This document shows positions 25,235 to 34,317 of a stretch of 64,000 nt of DNA, piece by piece. This DNA comes from Bradyrhizobium oligotrophicum S58. GTDB lineage: Bacteria > Pseudomonadota > Alphaproteobacteria > Rhizobiales > Xanthobacteraceae. How positions within the stretch are numbered: the first letter of the stretch is position 1; the number at the start of each line of letters is the position of its first letter. The position numbers and the translations under genes are program-made. The notes beneath the pieces were generated by a model. That model had not been told where the DNA came from, did no database searches, and saw only the letters and a list, made by a program, of their open reading frames with translations. The stretch is taken from NCBI RefSeq assembly GCF_000344805.1, contig NC_020453.1, forward strand, positions 6,853,001 to 6,917,000, read 5' to 3'.

Positions 25235-26005
25235 TCATGCATCGAGGACGACACCCGTCAACTCGCCCAGTTTCGCCAGGAGCTGATCCTGAAACGCAGG
25301 ATCGGCCGCCTGTGGGGCTGGCCGCTCCCGTCGCAAGTGATGCCAATATTGCCCACTGACCAGGGCAGCAGGATCCTCGCTCACCGCCAACCATGACTGA
25401 GTCCGTTGCCCGGTCTCCAGGTCGACAGGCGCGGTTGCACCGCCCATTTTCGTGCGGACCCAGCCCGGATCGACCGCGTTGCTCAGGACGCTCGGCCAAC
25501 GTCGCGCCAGGGCCAGGGCGAGCGCAACAACGTGCAGCTTGCTTTCGGCGTAAGCGCGGGCGGGATCCCAGGGGCGCCGCGTCCAATCGAGATCATCCAA
25601 TGATCCTTCTCCTCCGCGATGCAGCCCGCTGCTGATGAAGACCAGCCGAGCGGGCCGATCGAGGCGCGCCGTGAGCAGATAGGGCGCAAGAGTGTTTATT
25701 GCGAGCGAGCGGGCGTGACCCTCCGGCGTCGAGCCGCGATCAGGCTCCGTGTAGACGCCAGCGTTGTGGATGATCGCATCCATTCGCCCGACGGCGTTGA
25801 CCTGATCTGCTACGGCGCCGACGTCCGCAGCCTTGCTGAGATCGCCGATGACGACGCCCGACGCGCGCGAGGCGACCTCGCCGATGGTTCCGGCGCGTTG
25901 AATTGATCGGGCGTGCAGGAGGACCTGATGTCCGCAATCAAGGAGAGCCTCCGCAGCTGCCCGACCAAGCCCGTCGGTGCTGCCCGTGATGAACACCATC
26001 GCCAT
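25235..26005 (-). CDS. Short-chain dehydrogenase/reductase
   Basis: 256 residues, ATG at 26005 with AAGGAG seven bases upstream. The cofactor motif is TGSTDGLG (7-14), followed by NAG (81-83), the catalytic serine in FISSGLH (125-126) and the YxxxK pair Y152/K156 in AYAESKLH. All catalytic elements are intact. The layout resembles retinol dehydrogenase or WW-domain oxidoreductase-like SDRs acting on unknown substrates. It is convergent with the acyl-CoA synthetase gene, 28 bases apart. No operon partner is visible. Confidence 0.88.
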   Translation of the reverse strand: MAMVFITGSTDGLGRAAAEALLDCGHQVLLHARSIQRAGTIGEVASRASGVVIGDLSKAADVGAVADQVNAVGRMDAIIHNAGVYTEPDRGSTPEGHARSLAINTLAPYLLTARLDRPARLVFISSGLHRGGEGSLDDLDWTRRPWDPARAYAESKLHVVALALALARRWPSVLSNAVDPGWVRTKMGGATAPVDLETGQRTQSWLAVSEDPAALVSGQYWHHLRRERPAPQAADPAFQDQLLAKLGELTGVVLDA

Positions 26006-26526
26006 TTGAGCTCCTTATTCCATTCTCGAGGACCAGGTTGCCATGCGGGTTCGAAAGACAGGTCCAACCCGCCCAATGCTCGGACGATCTAAAGCTGCCG
26101 GCGATGCCGTCGTTCCTTGCGGTGCGCGGGCGTCAGCTCGCCAGCTCACCTTTGGCGCTCCTGAACATGGGAGCGAAGGCCGCCGAGCAAGAGCGCCGTC
26201 TGCTGTATGAACAGCAATTCGTGACGATAGCGCCGACCACGGATGCCTTCGCCAAGGTGTGCCCGCGGATCGCGCAGGCACCGCAATGATGAGTTCTGTC
26301 AGATTGCCGAGCGTTGCATGAGCAACCCGCCCATCGCGTCGACCGCCCGTGCGGCCGCGGCCGCGTGGTTGATCTCGCCGGCATCCACGAGCGCCTCTTG
26401 CGTCTCGGCGTTGAAGTCAGGGTCCGAACCGTCCCCGCAGGATGCTGTCGGGCTTTTTGCGCGCCGGACCTGAGGCTCGGGCGTGTCGCATATCCAAGCA
26501 GGGTTAAGGGAGTGCTGGGGAAAGAT
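26006..26526. other. Intergenic stretch, no supported gene
   Basis: About 520 bases between the SDR gene and a tRNA gene. A plus-strand frame at 26038-26289 and a minus frame at 26133-26384 are open but lack ribosome binding sites, family motifs or consistent codon pattern. The stretch may be a decayed gene next to the tRNA 3' end; I see no integrase or attachment-site repeat. Confidence 0.4.
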
Positions 26527-26603
26527 TGGTAGCGGGAGAGGGACTCGAACCCCCGACCCCAGGATTATGATTCCCGTGCTCTAACCAGCTGAGCTACCCC
26601 GCC
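26527..26603 (-). tRNA. tRNA-Met (anticodon CAT), elongator type
   Basis: 77 bases. The reverse strand folds as a full cloverleaf: acceptor GGCGGGG with TCCCGCT (G1-U72 and G7-U66 wobbles), D arm GCTC/GAGC, anticodon stem CGGGA/TCCTG with loop ATCATAA (anticodon CAT), and T arm with GGTTCGAGT. The CCA end is encoded. An initiator tRNA would have a C1-A72 mismatch and three G-C pairs in the anticodon stem, which are not seen, so elongator Met is preferred. A tRNA-Ile with lysidine at C34 cannot be fully excluded by eye. Confidence 0.95.
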
Positions 26604-26845
26604 ACGGTGTTCGATCAAGACGATGCCGGTGGACGAGTGCGGCGGGCCTTGTGAACGGGCGGCATATAAGGAGCCGTTCTCGCCCCTGTCAAGCAAAGCT
26701 CGCAGCCAGCAGCGGTTTTCCTCCCACGCGATTTACATCCGACTCGTCAAGGCCTTGGCGCAACCTCAGCGTCCCGTGCAGCGGGCATGCGGGCGCTTCG
26801 TCGGAGCAACGGCCGTCTGCGCCGAATCTCACGCGTCGAGCCGGC

Positions 26846-27196
26846 TCACTTCGGCAGCACGTTCGGATTGCCGCCGGGAGTGCCGGGCGGCGGGATCACC
26901 GGCGTCGTGCCGCCCTCGGGCGTCGGCGCGTGCATCTCGGGATCGACCCCGCTCGGCGGGCACAATACGCCGTTGGTCTTGGCGAGCTTCTCACCCAACG
27001 GCTCACCGGCGCGGCCGGTGGTGATGCCGTCAGGGGCGGCCGTGGCCCGCTCATTCGGCGCACACGCCGCATTCTGGTTCGGGGTCGGCGCGGTCGCCTG
27101 CGGCGGCGTGGCGGGCGTCGGCGGCGCCTGGGCATGAGTCACGGCCGAGGCTGACGCCAGCACCAACGAAAGGAACAAGGATTGACGGATGCTCAT
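26846..27196 (-). CDS. Small exported Pro-rich hypothetical protein
   Basis: 116 residues with a clear signal peptide (MSIRQSLFLSLVLASASAVTHAQ, cut near THA/Q, quoted here in full only to position 20: MSIRQSLFLSLVLASASAVT). The mature part is rich in Pro, Ala and Thr (PPTPATPPQATAPTPN) and has two cysteines, in NAACAPNE and VLCPPSGV, that could form a disulfide. No domain is recognised. Probably periplasmic and monocistronic. It lies between the tRNA and the methyltransferase gene. Confidence 0.7.
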   Translation of the reverse strand: MSIRQSLFLSLVLASASAVTHAQAPPTPATPPQATAPTPNQNAACAPNERATAAPDGITTGRAGEPLGEKLAKTNGVLCPPSGVDPEMHAPTPEGGTTPVIPPPGTPGGNPNVLPK

Positions 27197-27274
27197 GGCG
27201 GGGCAACGCGAAGCCTGCCTTCGCGTTCCCGCGTCGAAGGCGCGCGACGCGCAACGGACGACATGGTCCGGCGA

Positions 27275-27910
27275 TCAGCCCTTGCGGTAGCGGATCAGCG
27301 AGAAATGCCCGAGCGGCGGCATCGGCCGGCGTTCGGCAAGCGTGATGCCGCCGTGCTTCGCAGCCCAGTTCACGAGCCGGGCCCAGGGGAACTCCGGCCG
27401 CCAGCCGAGCCGGCGCGCGATCGGCGCAAAGGCGAGCTCGAAGATGCGCCGTGGACCACTCTCGGCGCCGATATGATTGACCAGGATCAGTTCGCCGCCC
27501 GGCTTCAGCACGCGGACGAAATCATCGAGCGTGGCTTCAGGGTCCGGCACCGCGGTGATGACATATTGCGCCACGACCGCGTCGAAGAAGTTGTCGGGAA
27601 AGGCGAGATGCTTGGCGTCCATCACCGCCAGGGTCTCGACATTGAACAGCTTCAGCTCGCGCACGCGGGCTTGCGCCCGGCGCAGCATCGGCTCGGAAAT
27701 GTCGACACCGCAGATCTTCGTGGTGCGGGCATAATCCGACAAAGAGAGGCCGGTGCCGACGCCGACATCAAGAATGCGGCCGCCGATGCGGTCGGCTTCA
27801 GCGATGGTCGATTGTCGCCCCTGATCGAAGACCTTGCCGAACACCAGGTCGTAGACCGGCGCCCAGCGCTCGTAGGCCTTTTCGACCCCCGCGCGGTCGA
27901 TGTCCCCCAT
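27275..27910 (-). CDS. pmtA: Class I SAM-dependent methyltransferase, phosphatidylethanolamine N-methyltransferase (PmtA, Rhodobacter type)-like
   Basis: 211 residues. The N-terminal VEKAYERWAPVYDLVFGKVF is typical of the Rhodobacter-type PmtA/UbiE-like lipid methyltransferases. SAM motif I is ILDVGVGTGLSLSDY (46-60), motif II region DFFDAVV-like NFFDAVVAQYVI, and RVLKPGGELILVNH follows. PmtA methylates phosphatidylethanolamine stepwise to phosphatidylcholine at the inner membrane. Rhizobia often have several such paralogues with differing specificity, so the symbol is tentative. The gene follows mnmA on the same strand with 27 bases between, probably as one operon. Confidence 0.75.
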   Translation of the reverse strand: MGDIDRAGVEKAYERWAPVYDLVFGKVFDQGRQSTIAEADRIGGRILDVGVGTGLSLSDYARTTKICGVDISEPMLRRAQARVRELKLFNVETLAVMDAKHLAFPDNFFDAVVAQYVITAVPDPEATLDDFVRVLKPGGELILVNHIGAESGPRRIFELAFAPIARRLGWRPEFPWARLVNWAAKHGGITLAERRPMPPLGHFSLIRYRKG

Positions 27911-27937
27911 GCCCCTGCCCTGAATGATGAGAAATGA

Positions 27938-29131
27938 TCAGCCGCGAACCGGCTCGGCCACGCGCTGCGGCCTGGCGATGCCGGCTGACGCCATGCTCTG
28001 CGCGGCCGCACTCTGGATGAAGCCGCCGCCGAGCACACGGGCACGGCCGGAGGCCGCGTCGTAGAACACGCAGGCCTGGCCGGGCGAGACGCCCTCCTCG
28101 CCGGCAACGAGCTCGACTTCGTAGTGGCCGTCAGCGCCGCGCAGCCAGGCCGGCTGCGGCGGACGGGTCGAACGCACCCGGACGAACAGTTCGAGACCGT
28201 CGCGCACGGCCGCATCGAGCGCGCCGTCGCCGATCCAGTTGACCTCGCGTAGCGTAATGCGATGCGTGCGCAGCGCCTCGCGCGGGCCGACCACGACGCG
28301 GCGGGTCGCGACGTCCAGCTTGACCACGTAGAGCGGCGCGCCGGCGGCGATGCCGAGCCCCTTGCGCTGGCCGATCGTGTAGTTGGCGATGCCGTGATGC
28401 GCGCCGAGCACCCGCCCCTGAAGATCGACGATTTCACCCGGCTCCATCGCGTTCGGGCGCAGCTTGCCGATGATGTCGGTGTAGCGCCCGGTCGGCACGA
28501 AGCAGATGTCCTGGCTGTCGTGCTTGTCGGCGACCTCCAGCTCGAAGCGGCGCGCCAGTTCGCGCACCTCAGGCTTGGTCATGTCGCCGAGCGGAAAGCG
28601 CAAGAAGTCGAGCTGCTCGCGCGTGGTCGCGAACAGGAAATAGCTCTGGTCGCGATCGGCATCGGCCGCGCAGGTGAGTGCGCGCGATCCGTCCGCCAGC
28701 CGGCGCGAGGCGACGTAATGGCCGGTCGCCAGCACGGAGGCGCCGAGCTCGCGCGCGGTCTTCAAGAGATCGCCGAACTTGATCGCCCGGTTGCACTCGA
28801 TGCACGGCACCGGCGTCTCGCCCGACGCGTAGCTGGCGGCAAAATTATCGATCACGGACTCGCGGAAACGGTCTTCGTAGTCCAGCACGTAATGCGGGAT
28901 GCCCAAGCGCTCGGCGACGTTGCGGGCGTCGTGGATGTCCTGGCCGGCGCAGCACGCGCCCTTGCGGTGGGTCGCGGCGCCATGGTCATAGAGCTGCAAG
29001 GTGATGCCGACGACGTCGTAACCTTGCGACTTCAACAGCGCAGCCGTCACCGACGAGTCCACGCCGCCGGACATGGCGACGACGACCCTGGTGTCCTCGG
29101 GACGGCCTTCGAGATCGAGACTGTTGAGCAT
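27938..29131 (-). CDS. mnmA: tRNA-specific 2-thiouridylase MnmA
   Basis: 397 residues from the ATG at 29131 (a GTG at 29137 is possible). The PP-loop is AMSGGVDSS. The catalytic cysteines are in [17 protein letters not shown] and DSQDICFVP, and the conserved [15 protein letters not shown] is present. It adds sulfur to U34 of tRNA-Lys/Glu/Gln in the cytoplasm. The protein is slightly longer than E. coli MnmA at both ends. It is upstream of the methyltransferase gene on the same strand. Confidence 0.95.
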   Translation of the reverse strand: MLNSLDLEGRPEDTRVVVAMSGGVDSSVTAALLKSQGYDVVGITLQLYDHGAATHRKGACCAGQDIHDARNVAERLGIPHYVLDYEDRFRESVIDNFAASYASGETPVPCIECNRAIKFGDLLKTARELGASVLATGHYVASRRLADGSRALTCAADADRDQSYFLFATTREQLDFLRFPLGDMTKPEVRELARRFELEVADKHDSQDICFVPTGRYTDIIGKLRPNAMEPGEIVDLQGRVLGAHHGIANYTIGQRKGLGIAAGAPLYVVKLDVATRRVVVGPREALRTHRITLREVNWIGDGALDAAVRDGLELFVRVRSTRPPQPAWLRGADGHYEVELVAGEEGVSPGQACVFYDAASGRARVLGGGFIQSAAAQSMASAGIARPQRVAEPVRG

Positions 29132-29433
29132 GGTCACGTCACTGCGATCGCGGCGTCAGGCAGGGGTCCCCGGCGCGGGAACGCCTCGCATGCGCCGTCT
29201 TTGCGGATGGCTTGCCTCCAGCGACTTCCGAACACGGTCTTCTGGCCGGAAACAACACGAGAAGCATCTGTCTTTAATATAGGCGCACTTCCTGCGAAGC
29301 AATCGCGCTGGCCGCAGAGGGCAGCGGCAATTCTTGCCGGCCGGGCAGAAATGGTGGGGGGAGCCGCGTCCCAAGGTCGCGCCGGCCATCGTTTAAGTCT
29401 ATGATATTATGTATATTTATTTGTAACGCCACC

Positions 29434-29450
29434 TTGGCCCGCTCCTTGCT
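29434..29450 (+). promoter_or_regulatory. Candidate sigma-54 (-24/-12) promoter upstream of fliK
   Basis: TTGGCCCGCTCCTTGCT has the GG-N10-GC spacing and matches the YTGGCACGNNNNTTGCW consensus at nearly every position (A to C in the -24 block). It ends 37 bases before the GTG of fliK. The same cluster encodes FlbD, a sigma-54 activator, so a FlbD-controlled class of flagellar genes is expected here. It also shows that the longer open frame beginning at 29401 cannot be the real fliK start. Confidence 0.7.
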
Positions 29451-29487
29451 GAACTGCCTTGTCGAGTTCATCGCAAGAGGTTCCAAG

Positions 29488-31092
29488 GTGTTCAGCGTCA
29501 CGTCAGACATCCAGGCCGGCACGGTTCTCAAGACGCCAGCGCCGAAACAGTCCCGTCAGGACGCCTCGCAGCTGTCCGACAGCTTCTCGGCGCTGGTCGA
29601 TGCCGCGACGCCGCCGGATCCGTCGACCTCGTCGCTTCCCACCGCCCCTACGTCGGCGCCCCGCGCCAGCAGTTCCGCATCGAGCGCCAGCCGCGATGTT
29701 TCGCGCAGCACGGACACCGACCGCGCCAGCCAGGCGGGGGCACAGGACAAAGCCGACAGCAGTGCGGCGCCGGCCGACCGCAGCAGCAAGCCGGGCTCGG
29801 ATACGTCCTCGGATGCGACCGCCGACAAATCTGCCAAGTCCGGAACCGATACCGCCGACGCCGCCACCGGCAAGACCGGCGACAAGAAGGATGGCGACCA
29901 GAGCAGCGCGGATGCGACTGCCGCAGCGCAGGCTGCCGTCGATCAAATGACCGCGACGCCGGCCCCAGTCGCCGTCGCAATCCCCGCCGAGATCACGCTG
30001 GCCAATCCGGCCGCGGCCGCTGCCGCACCGGATGGCGATGCCGCCTCCGCCGCACCCGCCCCGGCCGTGCCGGTCGCCGGGGCCATCGGCGTTGGCGCAA
30101 CCGGCTCGGCCGATGCCACCGCAGGGCTGATGGCCGCGGCCGCCAAGTCCGCCACCCCGGTCAAGACGTCGGACGAAGCCGCCGCCACACCGGCAGGCGC
30201 CGGCGCGACGACCCCCGCTTCCGGCGACGCGACCGCTTCACCTGATCAGACCTTCACGGCCGCACTCGATGCAGCCGTCCCCGGCCGCACCAAGGCGACC
30301 GGCAAGCCCGGCACAGCGGGCAAGACGGGCCTCACGACCGGTGAAGCCGCCAAGACCTCCGACCAAGGCAGCCTCACGACGCAGGGCGCCCATCAGCCGA
30401 ACCAGGCCAGCGGCGCGCAACAGCCCGCCCTTGCCGCCAAGCCGGACAATGGCGAGATCGCACCGACCGCCAAGGGCGACGGCAACGCGCCGGCGTCATC
30501 CGCGCATGAGCGCGGCGCGGCGCAGGCCGGCGCGCAGAGCAACGTGCCCGTATCAGACCCGACGGCCCAGGCCGCGTCTGCCCTGCAGCCGCAGCTCGCC
30601 ACCCCTGCAACGTCTGCCAACCCGATCACCGCCGCCAACCTCACCGCGACCGCGGCCACCGCCGCCGCGGTGCCGCTGCACGGGCTCGCGGTCGAGATCG
30701 CGGCCTCCGCGCTCAACGGCAAGAGCCGCTTCGAGATCAGGCTCGATCCGGCGGAGCTTGGCCGCATCGATGTCCGCATCGACGTCGATCGCAACGGCCA
30801 GGTGACGTCGCATCTGCGCGTCGAGAAGCCGGAGACGCTCGCGATGCTGCAGCAGACCGCGCCGCAACTGCAGCAGGCGCTGCAGGACGCCGGTCTCAAG
30901 AGTAACAACAGCGGCTTGCAATTCTCACTGCGCGACCAGAACTCGTCCGGCCAGAACGGCGGCGACAACCAGCAGAACGCCAACGCGCAACGCCTGATCG
31001 TGACCGAGGACGAAACAGTCCCGGCACAGCTCGCTGGACGGTCCTATGGACGCATGTTCAGCGCGCAAGGCGGCGTGGATATCAGGGTTTAA
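29488..31092 (+). CDS. fliK: Flagellar hook-length control protein FliK
   Basis: 534 residues from the GTG at 29488; the upstream frame would start before the sigma-54 promoter. About 380 residues are low-complexity Ala/Thr/Ser/Asp/Pro-rich sequence, as usual for the ruler part. The C-terminal substrate-switch domain (about 394-487) has FEIRLDPAELGRIDVRIDV and LAMLQQTAPQLQQALQDAGL. FliK is exported during hook growth and switches the secretion gate (FlhB) to filament proteins. It is first in a block with flgD, 12 bases apart. Confidence 0.9.
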   Translation: MFSVTSDIQAGTVLKTPAPKQSRQDASQLSDSFSALVDAATPPDPSTSSLPTAPTSAPRASSSASSASRDVSRSTDTDRASQAGAQDKADSSAAPADRSSKPGSDTSSDATADKSAKSGTDTADAATGKTGDKKDGDQSSADATAAAQAAVDQMTATPAPVAVAIPAEITLANPAAAAAAPDGDAASAAPAPAVPVAGAIGVGATGSADATAGLMAAAAKSATPVKTSDEAAATPAGAGATTPASGDATASPDQTFTAALDAAVPGRTKATGKPGTAGKTGLTTGEAAKTSDQGSLTTQGAHQPNQASGAQQPALAAKPDNGEIAPTAKGDGNAPASSAHERGAAQAGAQSNVPVSDPTAQAASALQPQLATPATSANPITAANLTATAATAAAVPLHGLAVEIAASALNGKSRFEIRLDPAELGRIDVRIDVDRNGQVTSHLRVEKPETLAMLQQTAPQLQQALQDAGLKSNNSGLQFSLRDQNSSGQNGGDNQQNANAQRLIVTEDETVPAQLAGRSYGRMFSAQGGVDIRV

Positions 31093-31104
31093 CAGGAGGC
31101 TTCC

Positions 31105-31806
31105 ATGGCAATCGGCGACGCAATCACGGCAAACCCGCCAGTCTCGGGCACCACCAACTCCAATTCGTCAACTGGCAACAACAGCAGCCTCGGCTCCAGC
31201 ACGGGCTCGACGATCGCAGGCAATTTCCAGACCTTCCTGACGCTGCTGACCACGCAGCTGCAGAACCAGAACCCGCTCGACCCGCTGGACACCAATCAGT
31301 TCACCCAGCAGCTCGTGCAGTTCGCCGGCGTCGAGCAGCAGCTCAAGACCAACGACCAGCTCGCCTCGCTGCTCACGATGCAGCAGACGACACAGGCGAC
31401 CCAGGCGCTCGCCTTCGTCGGCAAGACCGCCGTGGTCAGCGGCTCCACCACGACCATGACCAGCGGAAAGGCGAGCTGGGATCTCAGCATCCCCAAGGAC
31501 AGCAACCTCACCGTCAACATCACCAACAGCGTCGGCCAGACCGTCTTCACCGGCAAATATACCGCCAGCGCCGGCAACAATCAGACCTACAACTGGAACG
31601 GCCAGGGCAATGACGGCACCCAATGGCCGGACGGGCAGTACAAGATCACGACGGTCGCGACCGATGTGACCAACGGCAGCCCGGTGGCGATCTCGACCCA
31701 GGTCCAGGGCACCGTGTCCTCGGTCGACCTGACCCAGCAGCCGCCAATGCTGACGATCGGCGGCCAGACCTACACGGTCAACCAGATCCAGCGGATCGTC
31801 AGCTAG
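31105..31806 (+). CDS. flgD: Flagellar hook assembly scaffold FlgD
   Basis: 233 residues, with AGGAGG eight bases before the ATG. FlgD core: FLTLLTTQLQNQNPLDPLD and QFTQQLVQFAGVEQQLKTN near residues 40-85, then the Ig-like FlgD half (YNWNGQGNDGTQWPDGQYKI). FlgD caps the growing hook outside the cell and is exported by the flagellar apparatus. The N-terminal 35 residues are Ser/Asn/Gly-rich and serve as export signal. A hairpin (31832-31860) follows the stop. Confidence 0.95.
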   Translation: MAIGDAITANPPVSGTTNSNSSTGNNSSLGSSTGSTIAGNFQTFLTLLTTQLQNQNPLDPLDTNQFTQQLVQFAGVEQQLKTNDQLASLLTMQQTTQATQALAFVGKTAVVSGSTTTMTSGKASWDLSIPKDSNLTVNITNSVGQTVFTGKYTASAGNNQTYNWNGQGNDGTQWPDGQYKITTVATDVTNGSPVAISTQVQGTVSSVDLTQQPPMLTIGGQTYTVNQIQRIVS

Positions 31807-31831
31807 CTCTCAGCCCCCTCTGAACCGATCC

Positions 31832-31860
31832 CAGCTGAGCTTGAACATCAAGCTCAGCTG
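31832..31860. terminator. Hairpin after flgD
   Basis: CAGCTGAGCTTGA, loop ACA, TCAAGCTCAGCTG: 13 perfect pairs, 26 bases after the flgD stop. No T-run follows, so it may be a weak or Rho-assisted terminator or a 3'-end stabiliser. It separates fliK-flgD from the sciP gene. Confidence 0.65.
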
Positions 31861-31895
31861 CCGCGGCGACATGTCAGCGTAAGCGCCGGAAATTC

Positions 31896-31910
31896 TTAAC
31901 CAATCATTTA
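31896..31910 (+). promoter_or_regulatory. CtrA-like site upstream of sciP
   Basis: TTAA-CCAATCA-TTTA has the TTAA-N7-TTAA form of the CtrA box with one mismatch. It lies 150 bases before the sciP ATG, in an AT-richer island. CtrA drives sciP in Caulobacter (established), and SciP then restrains CtrA-dependent promoters. Confidence 0.5.
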
Positions 31911-32059
31911 CCACGATTCAGCTCCCGGGGCGTCTTGCCGCCGGGCGCGGCGGCGTTCGCGCCGAGCTTCGGATTCACGCCCTTTGCTTAGGCAAATTTT
32001 AAGCGAGGCGGCGTAGGGTCTTACCGTGAGTTCAGTGGTTAAGAGTTTGTGAGTACGCC

Positions 32060-32335
32060 ATGACAGAACCCCATCGCCCGAGGGTGAAATACGTCATCGG
32101 GCCTGACGGCAGCCCGCTCACCATCGCGGATTTGCCTGCGCCAGGCACCAAGAGGTGGGTCATTCGCCGGAAGGCTGAAGTCGTTGCCGCCGTTCGCGGC
32201 GGTTTGCTGTCCCTCGAAGAAGCGTGCAGCCGCTACACCCTGACCGTCGACGAATTCCTGTCGTGGCAGTTCTCGATTGACCAGCACGGTCTCGCCGGCC
32301 TGCGCACCACCCGAATTCAGCAATATCGCCAATAA
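32060..32335 (+). CDS. sciP: SciP-family (DUF1153) small inhibitor of CtrA
   Basis: 91 residues, exactly the family size. Landmarks are VKYVIGPDGSPLTIADLPAPG, then RWVIRRKAEVVAAVRGGLLSLEEACSRYTL (a helix-turn-helix of about 35 residues, quoted in parts) and FLSWQFSIDQHGLAGLRTTR. In Caulobacter, SciP binds CtrA and blocks RNA polymerase recruitment at CtrA promoters in G1/swarmer cells. Its place inside the flagellar block ties cell-cycle control to motility. It is monocistronic: a strong terminator follows. Confidence 0.9.
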   Translation: MTEPHRPRVKYVIGPDGSPLTIADLPAPGTKRWVIRRKAEVVAAVRGGLLSLEEACSRYTLTVDEFLSWQFSIDQHGLAGLRTTRIQQYRQ

Positions 32336-32364
32336 AGCGTTCCGAACGCGACTGGATTTCTTCG

Positions 32365-32396
32365 AAAATCGGCTTGGCCCCGCCAAGCCGATTTTT
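32365..32396 (+). terminator. Intrinsic terminator after sciP
   Basis: AAAATCGGCTTGGC, loop CCC, GCCAAGCCGATTTT and one more T: 14 perfect pairs ending in a five-T run. It lies 30 bases after the sciP stop. It makes sciP a separate transcription unit. Confidence 0.9.
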
Positions 32397-32423
32397 GCCA
32401 TGACTACACTTTGTTAGGACCCT

Positions 32424-32437
32424 TTAACGATCGTTAA
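32424..32437. promoter_or_regulatory. Palindrome TTAACGATCGTTAA upstream of fliF
   Basis: A perfect 14-bp palindrome, TTAA-CGATCG-TTAA, with CC following the second TTAA. The half-sites are CtrA-like, but the spacing is 6 rather than 7. It lies about 235 bases before the fliF start and just after the sciP terminator. It could be a CtrA or other cell-cycle regulator site for the fliF operon. Confidence 0.4.
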
Positions 32438-32670
32438 CCATATCGAAACCTTCCCATAGGCAATAATTGCCCAGTGGTTCGATTCAACCTCCGCGAACCG
32501 TCTCGCGACTGCGGGAGCGGAGGCTGGCATCGGATCGCACCTGGAATGCGGGTGCTGGTGAAGGTTTAACGATTGAATTTCGCGATATCTGCAACCGGCC
32601 GTAAAGGCCCGCGAAGCTCAAATCACCTTTCAGCAGCCACCCGTCGAATGCCGAACTATGGGGCAGTTGC

Positions 32671-34272
32671 TTGCAAGGTCTCTTGGACTTCCTGAAGGGT
32701 TTGGGCGCCGCGCGGCTGACCGCCATGATCGCGGTCACCGCCGCTTTGATCGGCTTCTTCGGCTTCGTCATCATTCGCGTGACGGCGCCGCAGATGACCA
32801 CCCTGTTCACCGACCTGACGATGGAAGACTCCTCCAGCATCATCAAGGACCTGGAGCGGCAGGCAATTCCGTTCGAGATCCGCAATGAAGGCAGCGTGAT
32901 CCTGGTGCCGAAGGACAAGGTCACCCGGCTGCGCATGAAGCTCGCCGAGGGCGGCCTGCCCAAGGGCGGCGGCGTCGGCTACGAGATCTTCGACAAGTCG
33001 GACGCGCTGGGCACCACGAGCTTCGTTCAGAACATCAACCATCTGCGCGCGCTGGAGGGCGAGCTCGCCCGCACCATCCGCGCCATCGACCGCGTCCAGG
33101 CGGCGCGCGTCCATCTCGTGCTGCCGGAGCGGCCGCTGTTCTCGCGCGAGACCCCGGAGCCGTCGGCCTCGATCGTCGTGCGCGTGCGCGGGGCGCTGGA
33201 GCCGGCGCAGATCCGCGCCATCCGCCATCTCGTCGCCTCCGCCGTCAACGGCCTGAAGCCGCAGCGGGTGTCGATCGTCGACGAAGCCGGACAATTGCTC
33301 GCCGACGGCACCCAGACCGACATCGACCAGCAGGTCGGCGACGAGCGCCGCAGCACCTTCGAGAAACGGATGCGCAAGCAGGTCGAGGACATCGTCTCCT
33401 CGGTCGTCGGCGCGGGCCGCGCCCGCGTCCAGCTCTCCGCCGACTTCGACTTCAACCGCGTCACCCAGACCTCCGACCGCTACGATCCGGAAGGGCGGGT
33501 GCTGCGATCGAGCCAGACCCGCGAAGAGCAGTCGGCCACCAACGAGAACAACGGACAGGTCACGGTCAACAACGAGCTGCCGGGCAACCAGCAGAACCCG
33601 CCCCAGCCGCAACCGCGCGACCAGAGCAAGAAGACCGAAGAGACCAACAATTACGAGATCTCCCGGACCACCAAGACCGAGGTCACCGAGGCCGGCCGGG
33701 TCAACCGCATCTCGGTCGCGGTTCTGGTGGACGGCGCCTACTCCAAGAACGAGAAGGGCGAACTGGTCTATCAGGAGCGCAGCAAGGACGAGCTCGACCG
33801 CATCGCCGCGCTGGTCCGCTCCGCGATCGGCTTCGACCAGAAACGTGGCGACCAGGTCGAGGTGGTCAACCTGAAATTCGCCGACGCGCCGACCGTCCCT
33901 CAGATCAACGAGCCGACCGGCTTCCTCGGCATGCTCCACTTCACCAAGGATGACGTGATGTACGTCATCGAGCTCGCCGTCATGATGCTGCTCGGCATCG
34001 TGGTGGTGTTCATGGTGGTGCGGCCGCTGGTGAAGAAGATCATCTCCACCGAAGAGGTCGCCGCGCTGAGGGGTGGGGTGCCCGCGCTCACCGACGAAAC
34101 CGTCCAGGCGCAGGCCGCCCACGCCCAGCAGACCGCCACATTGATCGACGTCGCCCAGGTCCAGGGCCAGGTTCACGCCCAGTCCGTGCACCGCGTGGGT
34201 GAACTCGCCGAGCGCAATCCGGGCGAAGCCGCCGCCATCATCCGCCAGTGGCTCGCCGAGCCGCAGAACTGA
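32671..34272 (+). CDS. fliF: Flagellar MS-ring protein FliF
   Basis: 533 residues from a TTG start at 32671 (MQGLLDFLKGLGAARL); the nearby ATGs are in other frames, so TTG is the best start. First TM about residues 15-37, ring-building motifs through LVLPERPLFSRETPEPSAS, RIDVAVLVDG-like RISVAVLVDGAYSKN, second TM (YVIELAVMMLLGIVVVFMVV), and the C-terminal FliG-binding tail ERNPGEAAAIIRQWL. Assembles the inner-membrane ring on which the switch and export gate are built. Heads the fliFGHN-flbD operon. Confidence 0.96.
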   Translation: MQGLLDFLKGLGAARLTAMIAVTAALIGFFGFVIIRVTAPQMTTLFTDLTMEDSSSIIKDLERQAIPFEIRNEGSVILVPKDKVTRLRMKLAEGGLPKGGGVGYEIFDKSDALGTTSFVQNINHLRALEGELARTIRAIDRVQAARVHLVLPERPLFSRETPEPSASIVVRVRGALEPAQIRAIRHLVASAVNGLKPQRVSIVDEAGQLLADGTQTDIDQQVGDERRSTFEKRMRKQVEDIVSSVVGAGRARVQLSADFDFNRVTQTSDRYDPEGRVLRSSQTREEQSATNENNGQVTVNNELPGNQQNPPQPQPRDQSKKTEETNNYEISRTTKTEVTEAGRVNRISVAVLVDGAYSKNEKGELVYQERSKDELDRIAALVRSAIGFDQKRGDQVEVVNLKFADAPTVPQINEPTGFLGMLHFTKDDVMYVIELAVMMLLGIVVVFMVVRPLVKKIISTEEVAALRGGVPALTDETVQAQAAHAQQTATLIDVAQVQGQVHAQSVHRVGELAERNPGEAAAIIRQWLAEPQN

Positions 34273-34317
34273 TCCAACCGACGTGAACTGCCCGAACTGA
34301 AAAGAACGTAGATCGCC

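Noticed and set aside
26527..26603. tRNA gene as an integration site for a mobile island
   Set aside because: No integrase, no direct repeat of the tRNA 3' end and no phage or plasmid genes on either side.
29401..29487. Upstream start for FliK at 29401
   Set aside because: It lies upstream of the sigma-54-type promoter at 29434-29450, and the N-terminus there has no match to flagellar proteins.
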